A DNA stretch of 7,360 bases from Janthinobacterium lividum (GTDB lineage Bacteria; Pseudomonadota; Gammaproteobacteria; Burkholderiales; Burkholderiaceae_D). The stretch is from positions 1 through 7,360 of the forward strand of contig CAMBDR010000195.1 of assembly GCA_945864765.1 (NCBI GenBank), given 5' to 3'. This document shows, piece after piece, positions 1-4,991 of the stretch (position 1 is the stretch's first letter; each line of letters opens with the position of its first letter). A program made the translations under genes and the position numbers. Under the pieces are notes generated by a model. That model was not told the DNA's origin, ran no database searches, and saw only the letters and a list, made by a program, of their open reading frames with translations.

Positions 1-1610
1 ATGGCGCGGCAAATCGACAAGCCCAAACCCGTGCCCCCCTTGGCCCGGCTGCGCGCCTGATCTACCCGATACAGCCGTTCAAACAACTTTTCATAGGCAT
101 CATCGGGCACGCCGGGGGCGCTATCTTCCAAAGCCAACACCGCATTACCGCCCTGCCGGCTGAGCACCAACACCATTTTGCCACCACTATCGGTATAGCG
201 CAGACTGTTTTCCAGCAAATTGGTGAACACCTGACTCAGGCGATCTGCATCCCCCATCATCATGACAGGCTGTTTGGGCAAATCTGCCGCCATTTTTAAA
301 CCCGCCGCTTCAATTTTCGGCTGAAAGCGATTTAACAGGTTTTGCAATAATTCGACCAAATCGAAGCTTTGCCAATGGTAATGCAAATCACCGGCATCGG
401 CCATGGTTAATTGGTGGATATCGTTGACCATGGTATTGAGATGCAACACTTCGCCATGCAGTGATTCCAATGCCGCCTTATCGGTCTTACGAATGCCATC
501 TTGCATGGCTTCAATTTCACCCCGGATCACGGTGAGCGGGGTGCGCAATTCATGGGCGATATCGGCCAGCAGCTTGCGCCGTTTTTGCTCACTATCGGCC
601 AAGGCTTGCGCCATTTCATTCACGTGTTGCGCCAATTCGGCCAATTCATCGCGGTTGATGATGGGGGCACGCGCATCAAATTGGCCCTGTGCCAAACGCT
701 GGGTCACGCTGCGTAAGGCCGCCACCGGGCGCAATAAATGACGCGCCAGGCCCAGTGCCAGTAAAATCGAGAAAATACACAGGCCTGCAGCCAGCCACAA
801 AATCAACTCGATTTGAGCGCGAATAAAGCTGGCACCTTCGACCCCGTCTTTGGGAATCGCTTTAATGGGCATCAGACTGAGCGTGCCAACGATATGCCCG
901 CCAACGATCAGAGGCCGTTCAATGCCCTTGGGTAAATCGGGTGGGCCGATCAGGCGGTGGCCAAATTCATCGGTAATGGCAAGCCGTGCGCCAAAACCCA
1001 TGGGGTCGCTTGGACGGGGTGGGCCAGCTTCGGCTGGTGGTGGCTCTCTTCCATCGGGCGGCGGCGCTCTTCTATCAGGCGGTGGCTCTCTTCTATCGGG
1101 CGGTGGCGCTCTGCCATCAGGCGGTGGCCGATTTTCTTCGGGTGGAGGACGGTTTTCTTCGGGTGGAGGGCGATTTTCTTCGGCTGGCGGTGGCCTGTCC
1201 TGGGCTGGCCGCCGTGCCTCAAGCGCATTCAGATTACCACGTGGCCCACGCCGCCGCCCCCCCAGCGAATCTTCCCCCACGATGCTCAAACTGGGCTTTA
1301 ACTGCGCCAGAATGTCGCGCAATGCCCTTGGATTGCGGCGCAGCCAGTCAAAATTGCCCTGCGCACGGTAACGCTGCTCAAGCGCGGTGCCCAGTTGGTC
1401 AAGGTCTTGCGCCTGCAACTGATTCAAATACTCAATAAAACCACGCTGTAGATTCCGACTACTCACCCAGGCCATGGTGCCCACGCATAGCATGACGATG
1501 GCGATAATGGCCAGCGCAATCTTTTTGGCGATGGTCAAACGCAACCAGCCGCCCTTAAAAAGAGTAGCCGTGCCAGTCGATGGCGCATCGTTTGCAACAG
1601 GAGTTTTCAT
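1..1610 (-). CDS. baeS: BaeS-like envelope-stress sensor histidine kinase (3' end cut by window edge)
   Basis: Inner-membrane sensor kinase that should autophosphorylate on His and pass the phosphate to an OmpR-type regulator (BaeR in the known system, which controls RND efflux and envelope-stress genes). I translated 536 residues without a stop. Order: TM1 ~30-50; periplasmic domain ~51-266 opening with RGFIEYLNQL, closely like E. coli BaeS; TM2 ~267-289; HAMP ~289-342; H-box LLADIAHELRTP with phospho-acceptor H353; N-box RLSQVFTNLLENSLRYT (N468); G1 DSAPGVPD; F-box LFERLYRVD; G2 GGTGLGLSI at the break. About 35 C-terminal residues are missing by comparison with E. coli BaeS. The ATG at 1610 is the only reasonable start: an in-frame TAG lies at 1640-1638 and the next Met is inside TM1; no strong Shine-Dalgarno is visible. 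Oddity: residues 140-196 are a Pro-rich heptad array. No regulator gene lies upstream, so baeR is probably downstream, beyond position 1 (inference). Confidence 0.93.
   Translation of the reverse strand, partial: MKTPVANDAPSTGTATLFKGGWLRLTIAKKIALAIIAIVMLCVGTMAWVSSRNLQRGFIEYLNQLQAQDLDQLGTALEQRYRAQGNFDWLRRNPRALRDILAQLKPSLSIVGEDSLGGRRRGPRGNLNALEARRPAQDRPPPAEENRPPPEENRPPPEENRPPPDGRAPPPDRREPPPDRRAPPPDGREPPPAEAGPPRPSDPMGFGARLAITDEFGHRLIGPPDLPKGIERPLIVGGHIVGTLSLMPIKAIPKDGVEGASFIRAQIELILWLAAGLCIFSILLALGLARHLLRPVAALRSVTQRLAQGQFDARAPIINRDELAELAQHVNEMAQALADSEQKRRKLLADIAHELRTPLTVIRGEIEAMQDGIRKTDKAALESLHGEVLHLNTMVNDIHQLTMADAGDLHYHWQSFDLVELLQNLLNRFQPKIEAAGLKMAADLPKQPVMMMGDADRLSQVFTNLLENSLRYTDSGGKMVLVLSRQGGNAVLALEDSAPGVPDDAYEKLFERLYRVDQARSRAKGGTGLGLSICRA
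1035..1193 (-). repeat. 21-bp tandem repeat encoding PPP-heptads in the BaeS periplasmic domain
   Basis: Eight PPP codon triplets recur in frame. On the plus strand they begin at 1035, 1056, 1077, 1098, 1119, 1140 and 1161 (exact 21-bp steps) and at 1185 (a 24-bp step from one extra Ala codon). In protein order the units are PPPAEENR, PPPEENR, PPPEENR, PPPDGRA, PPPDRRE, PPPDRRA, PPPDGRE, PPPAEAG (residues 140-196). The first units are acidic and the middle ones mix Asp with Arg. Units differ at silent and non-silent positions, so the array is not freshly duplicated. E. coli BaeS has only a short Pro/Gly stretch at the equivalent place. The opposite strand is open too, giving spurious Gly-rich reading frames. 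Confidence 0.95.
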
Positions 1611-1644
1611 AAAGTGAATATACCCAAAAGGTGGAGCCTAAGTG

Positions 1645-1650
1645 ATTGTA
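1645..1650 (-). promoter_or_regulatory. Candidate -10 element for the BaeS-like kinase
   Basis: On the minus strand TACAAT lies about 35 bases before the kinase ATG, giving a leader of roughly 28 nt. No good -35 hexamer is found at 16-18 bp spacing, and no extended -10 TG is present, so the promoter would be weak or activator-dependent. The element sits inside an imperfect dyad (CCTAGT, 6 bases, ACTTAGG), which could be an operator. Evidence is limited to the hexamer match. Confidence 0.22.
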
Positions 1651-1705
1651 CTAGGCAATCTTGGATAAATTATGGAGAAAAACCGGGGTGGGAGAAAACA
1701 GGGCC

Positions 1706-1739
1706 AAGAAAAAACAATGGCAATACCGAAGTATTGCCA
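1706..1739 (-). terminator. Intrinsic terminator of the csp gene, UUCG tetraloop
   Basis: Read on the minus strand, a perfect 9-bp stem (TGGCAATAC / GTATTGCCA) is closed by TTCG with a C-G closing pair, the extra-stable cUUCGg tetraloop. It is followed at once by TTG and a run of six T (1714-1709). It starts 28 bases after the csp stop codon and has no T-tract on the plus strand, so it acts only on leftward transcripts. It should insulate the kinase gene from csp transcription. Confidence 0.93.
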
Positions 1740-1748
1740 CCATCTACA

Positions 1749-1775
1749 GCAATTTAATTAAGGCAATTAAATTGC
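1749..1775 (-). repeat. AT-rich 11-bp perfect inverted repeat across the csp stop codon
   Basis: GCAATTTAATT and AATTAAATTGC are perfect reverse complements with 5 bases between them. On the csp mRNA the first arm contains the last two codons (Ala, Ile) and the UAA stop. The stem is almost all A-U and has no poly-U after it, so it is not itself a standard terminator. It lies just before the UUCG terminator and could add 3'-end protection to the transcript (inference). Confidence 0.75.
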
Positions 1776-1970
1776 GGATACATTCACCGCGCTAGGGCCT
1801 TTCTGGCCATCTGCAACGGTATAGGATACTTTTTGGCCTTCAGCCAGGGTCTTGAAACCAGTCGATACGATTGCCGAGAAATGCACAAACAAATCCTTCG
1901 AACCATCTTCAGGGGTAATAAAACCAAAGCCTTTGGATTCATTGAACCATTTCACAATACCATTTGCCAT
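1767..1970 (-). CDS. CspA-family cold-shock protein (67 aa)
   Basis: Single-domain OB-fold protein that binds single-stranded RNA and DNA and acts in the cytoplasm as an RNA chaperone. The full length of 67 residues matches the family (about 65-70). It begins MANGIVKWFNESKGFGFITP; RNP1 is KGFGFI at residues 13-18 and RNP2 is LFVHF at 27-31, with the nucleic-acid-facing aromatics W8, F15, F17, F28 and F31 present. The frame stays open upstream to 2090, but the ATG at 1970 is chosen because the domain begins there, a GGAG lies 6 bases upstream, and the extension resembles no known part of the family. It is a single-gene unit: its own leader on one side and a strong terminator on the other. Whether it is cold-induced or constitutive cannot be told from the protein; the long AT-rich leader would suit post-transcriptional control. 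Confidence 0.96.
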   Translation of the reverse strand: MANGIVKWFNESKGFGFITPEDGSKDLFVHFSAIVSTGFKTLAEGQKVSYTVADGQKGPSAVNVSAI

Positions 1971-1976
1971 TACAAA

Positions 1977-1980
1977 CTCC
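1977..1980 (-). promoter_or_regulatory. Shine-Dalgarno of the csp gene
   Basis: GGAG on the minus strand sits 6 bases before the ATG at 1970. It decides the start of the csp gene against the upstream in-frame ATG at 2090. Confidence 0.85.
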
Positions 1981-2052
1981 GTTATTAAATTAGATAAATC
2001 AGTTAAATCAGATGAACGCATCACCTGCTTGCTACAATCAAAAGGGTCATGC

Positions 2053-2061
2053 ATTATCACA
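2053..2061 (-). promoter_or_regulatory. Alternative csp promoter, extended -10 TGTGATAAT
   Basis: On the minus strand TGT-GATAAT fits an extended -10 (GATAAT differs from TATAAT at one base). No -35 is found at normal spacing; a TTGCAA is present but only 13 bases upstream. Use of this site would give a leader of about 75 nt. Confidence 0.3.
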
Positions 2062-2125
2062 CCATTCCTCTTTGCAAGCAGTGGCAACAACGCCGTTTCG
2101 CAAAATACCGTTGCACTTTCCCCAA

Positions 2126-2154
2126 ATTACAACAGACCCAATCCATACCCGCAA
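2126..2154 (-). promoter_or_regulatory. Candidate csp promoter (TTGCGG-N17-TGTAAT with extended -10 TG)
   Basis: On the minus strand TTGCGG (2154-2149) is followed after 17 bases by TGTAAT (2131-2126), and a TGT immediately precedes the -10. A start near 2119 would give a leader of about 150 nt, similar to the long leader of cold-induced cspA genes. The -35 matches consensus at only three positions. A competing candidate lies nearer the gene, at 2053-2061. Confidence 0.35.
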
Positions 2155-2192
2155 TCTGCCCAAAGGTCATACGCCAGTCATACTTAAACAAT

Positions 2193-2214
2193 AAGATTAT
2201 GTCACTGTAATCTT
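2193..2214. repeat. Perfect 7-8-7 dyad AAGATTA-N8-TAATCTT
   Basis: The two 7-base arms are perfect reverse complements separated by 8 bases, in non-coding DNA between two divergent genes. The centre-to-centre arm spacing of 15 bp is larger than one helical turn. No poly-T follows on either strand, so it looks more like a protein-binding operator than a terminator. The regulator is unknown. Confidence 0.5.
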
Positions 2215-2339
2215 CGCAAGATCAGAGAGCAGAATGCTGCATGCGAGCGGCACTACCGGGGCTGGCGGTCGGGAAACATACCAGCACCACTTCTTTGGCA
2301 AAAAAACCACATTTCCAGGCGATCCTCGCCACACTTTTA

Positions 2340-2366
2340 TTGCAGCGCACCATTTTGCAGTATGAT
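2340..2366 (+). promoter_or_regulatory. Candidate phasin promoter (TTGCAG-N15-TATGAT)
   Basis: TTGCAG at 2340-2345 and TATGAT at 2361-2366 are 15 bp apart, shorter than the usual 17. The TATGAT matches the -10 consensus at five of six positions. Transcription would start near 2373, giving a leader of about 60 nt before the phasin ATG. The short spacing makes the -35 assignment uncertain. Confidence 0.4.
2341..2349. promoter_or_regulatory. Possible PhaR-like operator TGC-AGC-GCA over the phasin -35
   Basis: TGC-N3-GCA is a small dyad overlapping the proposed -35. PhaR repressors of PHA genes are known to bind TGC/GCA-containing dyads upstream of phasin genes. A second TTGCAG (2355-2360) directly abuts the -10. 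The assignment rests on this half-site resemblance and on the identity of the downstream gene. Confidence 0.22.
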
Positions 2367-2433
2367 GCGGCTATGCCACGGATTCTGAAATAGCAATCCC
2401 TGCTTTTCCATTCTTTTTACCCGGGAGAAATCC

Positions 2434-3102
2434 ATGTTCAACACACCAGAAAAAATTACTGCTGTCAGCAAGCATTCATACCAGGCACAAATGACTCTTT
2501 TACACCAAGTGGGTGAAAAAATATTGGAAGGCGGGCATAAGCTGCTCAGCTTACATGTCCAAACCAGTAAAAAGCTGTTGGAAGATGGCAAAGCATCCGC
2601 CAACCAGTGGCTGCATTCGAAAAGCCCGCTCGAATTTTGGAGCCAGCGCTCCCAGCAGTTTCGCCCGACCATCGATCATATTTTGCAATACGAAACCCGG
2701 TTTGCAAAGATTCTTACCGAAACCCAAAGCGAATTATTAAACTGTTCGCTTAAAGAAACCATTACGCTGCAAGATGGCTTGGCCCATCTGAATGCGCATG
2801 CCGAAGTCGAGTCAAAAAATACAGTAAAAGCCGCCGCCAAGCCATCGGCTGTCAGCAAGCCCACCGCAGCCAAACCCGCCATCAAAGCAACACATGGCCT
2901 CACTGCCGTTCCTGCCAACCCTCAGGTAACGAAACCACAGGCAGAACCTCAATTAGCACCTCAATTAGCACCTCAAACAGTACCTCAAGCAGCACACCAG
3001 GCAGCACTGCCTGAAATTCATGCCGCCCCAGCCGTAGAATCGGCAGTGCCGCACATTGACGAGCAGGCACCAACCAGCATCGAACCACCACAAGCAAATT
3101 AA
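2434..3102 (+). CDS. Phasin family protein (PHA granule-associated), 222 aa, with low-complexity tail
   Basis: Phasins coat polyhydroxyalkanoate granules in the cytoplasm and control their number and size. Residues 1-125 match the phasin pattern: MFNTPEKITAV start, then amphipathic helices with LLSLHVQTSKKLLEDGKASANQWL and a SPLEFW segment where family members have KDPQE-type motifs. There is no signal peptide or membrane segment. Residues ~126-222 are a low-complexity tail. Its first part (VKAAAKPSAVSKPTAAKPAIK, written here as an AAAKP / SKP / AAKP series at 132-151) is basic and recalls the AAKP tails of PhaF-type phasins that bind DNA; the second part is a Pro-Gln-Ala repeat, and the end is mildly acidic. 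Typical phasins of this group are 140-190 residues, so the excess is the tail. The start is supported by GGGAG 6 bases upstream. It stands alone, with its own promoter and a hairpin after the stop. The family call is by resemblance, without a search. Confidence 0.85.
   Translation: MFNTPEKITAVSKHSYQAQMTLLHQVGEKILEGGHKLLSLHVQTSKKLLEDGKASANQWLHSKSPLEFWSQRSQQFRPTIDHILQYETRFAKILTETQSELLNCSLKETITLQDGLAHLNAHAEVESKNTVKAAAKPSAVSKPTAAKPAIKATHGLTAVPANPQVTKPQAEPQLAPQLAPQTVPQAAHQAALPEIHAAPAVESAVPHIDEQAPTSIEPPQAN
2946..3005 (+). repeat. 12-bp tandem repeat in the phasin tail (five units)
   Basis: The units are ACCTCAATTAGC twice (identical), then ACCTCAAACAGT, ACCTCAAGCAGC and the more diverged ACACCAGGCAGC. 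In frame they encode PQLA, PQLA, PQTV, PQAA and HQAA (residues 172-191). Drift increases from the first to the last unit. Confidence 0.95.
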
Positions 3103-3117
3103 TCTCTCCGTCACACC

Positions 3118-3157
3118 GGGCAGCAAGCCAATTGCTGCCTCACCGCAACAAATTTTT
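3118..3157 (+). terminator. Hairpin after the phasin gene, possible terminator
   Basis: GGCAGCAA (3119-3126) and TTGCTGCC (3132-3139) form a perfect 8-bp stem with a 5-base loop, 16 bases after the phasin stop codon. A run of five T occurs at 3153-3157, but 13 bases after the stem, so this is not a canonical intrinsic terminator. It may terminate weakly or protect the mRNA end. The T-run overlaps the next promoter's -35. Confidence 0.5.
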
Positions 3158-3185
3158 GACGAAATAGCCCGCCTCCCGTTACAAT
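3156..3185 (+). promoter_or_regulatory. Sigma70-type promoter of the mdlAB operon (TTGACG-N18-TACAAT)
   Basis: TTGACG (3156-3161) and TACAAT (3180-3185) each match the consensus hexamers at five of six positions, spaced 18 bp apart. The start would be near 3192, giving a leader of about 48 nt before the ATG at 3240. This is the best-formed promoter in the window. Confidence 0.7.
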
Positions 3186-3239
3186 CCCTCTGCAAGCACG
3201 CCCCGCACCATTACCATCTGCCCCAAACAAGGTTTCCTC

Positions 3240-4991
3240 ATGACATTATTCCGGCTCTTGACGGATTTTATTCGCCAACACCGCTTCGCCTATGGAACTT
3301 CGGCACTCTTGCTGATCAGCATTGCAGGCTTGACGGTGTCGATTCCCAAAATCGTCGGTCAACTCACCGATGATTTGGTACAACATCGGCTCACTGGCGC
3401 GCTACTGCTACCCAAGCTGGGTTTATTACTGCTATGCGGCGCTCTGATCTATTTATTTCGCGCCACCTGGCGCCTGGTGTTATTTTCGGCATCGTATCAA
3501 CTGGGCATACAATTGCGCGCCAAACTGTACGCCCAACTGTGTTTGCAAGGCCCGGATTTTTACCATCAACGGCGCACGGGTGACTTGATGGCGCTGGCCA
3601 CCAATGATATCGATGCCGTCGAAATGGCGGCGGGCGAAGCGTTTTTGGCCGGATTTGACGGCACCTTAACCTTGCTGACCGTCTTATTGACCCTGTTTTT
3701 TTTCGTCGATAGCCGCCTGGCACTGGTTGCCCTGATCCCCTTCCCGTTTATGGCGTTTGCGTTTTGGCGCATTTCCAACCATATCCACCATGCCGCCGCC
3801 CAGGCGCTCGGGTATTTCGGCCAGTTGAATGATCATGTCCAACAATCGCTGGCCGGCATTCGCACCTTACGTTCGCTCGGGCTGGAACAACGCAGCGCCC
3901 AGGAATTTTCTCGCATTGCCGGGCAAACGGCGCAGGCCAGTTTTCAAGCGCAGCGCTGGGAAGCGGCCTACGAACCAGCGGTTGGCTTGACGCTGGCGGT
4001 ATCGAGCGTACTGACCATGGCGCTGGGCAGTTATCTGGTATGGCAAGCACAATTGAGTATTGGCACGCTCACCAGTTTTGGCATGTATTTGGGGCAATTG
4101 ATTTGGCCCATGTTTGCGGCAGGTTGGGTGTTATCGCTGATCGAACGCGCCAAAGCCGCCTGGTTACGCCTGCAACCCGTGCTGGAAGCGGCCGAGACCA
4201 TTCAAAACGATGGGCAACTGAGCGCCCTGCAAGCGGGGCCGCTGGCCTTGCAGACGCTCTCGTTTCGCTATCCGGGCCAAAGCCAAAACGCCTTGTCCGA
4301 TATCAGTTTGCAGTTGGCACCAGGGCAAACCCTGGGCATTGTTGGCCCCACCGGTTGCGGCAAATCGACGCTGTTACGCCTGTTATTGCGCCAATATGCG
4401 CCCGATAGTGGCCAAATGAGTTGGAACCACGCGCCCCTGGCGGACTATCAATTGGCTTGCTTGCGTGCAGCCATTGCCTGGGTGCCGCAAGAATCATTTT
4501 TATTTTCTGCCTCGATAGGCGAAAACATTGCTCTGGCCAAACCCGATGCCAGCCAGGCCGAAATCGAAGAGGTAGCACGTCTGGCCGCGATTGATGATGA
4601 TATCAAGCGCTTCCCCGAGGGCTACGCCACCCTGGTGGGCGAGCGCGGCATTACGCTCTCGGGTGGGCAGCGCCAGCGCATCGCCATTGCGCGCGCCTTG
4701 CTGGCACACAGCCAATTATTATTGCTCGACGATGCGCTGTCCGCCGTTGATACCGGCACTGAAACAGCGATCTTGCAACATCTGTCAGACTTACGCCAAC
4801 AACAGCAAACCCGCTCGGTGATTATTGCCAGCCACCGTTTAAGTGCCGTGGCCGAGTCCGACCATATTATTGTGTTGCACGACGGTCGCATCAGCGCACA
4901 AGGCAGCCATGCGCAATTATTGGCGCAAGCGGGTTGGTATGCGAGCCAATGGCGTTATCAACAATTGGAGGCAAGTCTGGATGCGCTTTAA
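3240..4991 (+). CDS. mdlA: MdlA-like ABC exporter half-transporter (583 aa)
   Basis: Inner-membrane half-transporter with an N-terminal six-helix exporter domain (helices around 20-40, 58-75, 138-158, 160-178, 247-268, 277-299) and a C-terminal ATPase. Motifs: Walker A GPTGCGKST (369-377), Q-loop Q417, signature LSGGQ (473-477), Walker B LLLLDD (493-498), D-loop SAVD, H-loop H532. The catalytic Glu after Walker B is Asp (D498), as in E. coli MdlA. Other stretches also match MdlA closely, such as SASYQL, RTGDLMA-ATND and the end WRYQQLEASLD. Length matches (590 in E. coli). The start has AAGG 7 bases upstream. First gene of a two-gene operon behind a good promoter; its end overlaps mdlB by 11 bases. 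The substrate is not known; the symbol follows family resemblance. Confidence 0.92.
   Translation: MTLFRLLTDFIRQHRFAYGTSALLLISIAGLTVSIPKIVGQLTDDLVQHRLTGALLLPKLGLLLLCGALIYLFRATWRLVLFSASYQLGIQLRAKLYAQLCLQGPDFYHQRRTGDLMALATNDIDAVEMAAGEAFLAGFDGTLTLLTVLLTLFFFVDSRLALVALIPFPFMAFAFWRISNHIHHAAAQALGYFGQLNDHVQQSLAGIRTLRSLGLEQRSAQEFSRIAGQTAQASFQAQRWEAAYEPAVGLTLAVSSVLTMALGSYLVWQAQLSIGTLTSFGMYLGQLIWPMFAAGWVLSLIERAKAAWLRLQPVLEAAETIQNDGQLSALQAGPLALQTLSFRYPGQSQNALSDISLQLAPGQTLGIVGPTGCGKSTLLRLLLRQYAPDSGQMSWNHAPLADYQLACLRAAIAWVPQESFLFSASIGENIALAKPDASQAEIEEVARLAAIDDDIKRFPEGYATLVGERGITLSGGQRQRIAIARALLAHSQLLLLDDALSAVDTGTETAILQHLSDLRQQQQTRSVIIASHRLSAVAESDHIIVLHDGRISAQGSHAQLLAQAGWYASQWRYQQLEASLDAL
4967..4971 (+). 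promoter_or_regulatory. Shine-Dalgarno of mdlB inside the mdlA coding end
   Basis: GGAGG lies 9 bases before the ATG at 4981, within the last codons of mdlA. It supports this start over the in-frame ATG at 4843, which would add 46 residues translated from the mdlA ATPase region in a different frame. Confidence 0.8.

Larger units (their letters stand above)
1971..2433. other. 463-bp divergent intergenic region between csp and phasin genes
   Basis: No credible coding sequence lies here. From the csp side it holds an AT-rich leader next to the csp Shine-Dalgarno (1981-2012, with AAATCAG repeated at 9-bp period), two candidate csp promoters, an unexplained dyad at 2193-2214, a small GCAG-AATG-CTGC dyad at 2229-2240, a run of seven A near 2300, and the phasin promoter region from about 2340. 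The phasin Shine-Dalgarno GGGAG is at 2423-2427. Confidence 0.8.

Noticed and set aside
1035..1193. Regularly spaced repeat considered as a CRISPR-like array
   Set aside because: Units are contiguous 21-bp coding repeats without spacers and stay in frame with the kinase.
850..1371. Plus-strand 173-residue frame rich in GGG-S/A-L repeats, plus other open frames over the same stretch
   Set aside because: It is the reverse of the Pro-rich repeat in the kinase gene, whose H, N, G1, F and G2 boxes fix the true frame; the Gly-rich peptide is a by-product of the CCN codons.
1971..2090. 40-residue N-terminal extension of the cold-shock protein from an ATG at 2090
   Set aside because: The cold-shock domain starts at the ATG at 1970, which has a GGAG 6 bases upstream; the extension contains no family features and lies in the leader.
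2337..2672. Minus-strand 111-residue frame over the start of the phasin gene
   Set aside because: No ribosome binding site or recognisable domain, and it opposes a well-supported gene.
2461..2860. Exact 13-base direct repeat GCTGTCAGCAAGC at 2461-2473 and 2848-2860 within the phasin gene
   Set aside because: Both copies encode Ala-Val-Ser-Lys in frame and are surrounded by unrelated sequence; no sign of a mobile element or duplication beyond the 13 bases.
3056..3373. Plus-strand 105-residue frame bridging the phasin and mdlA genes
   Set aside because: It crosses the hairpin and promoter and overlaps both genes out of frame; composition is not protein-like.
4843..4980. Longer mdlB start at 4843
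   Set aside because: The extra 46 residues are translated out of frame from the MdlA ATPase region; GGAGG before 4981 and the family length support the later start.
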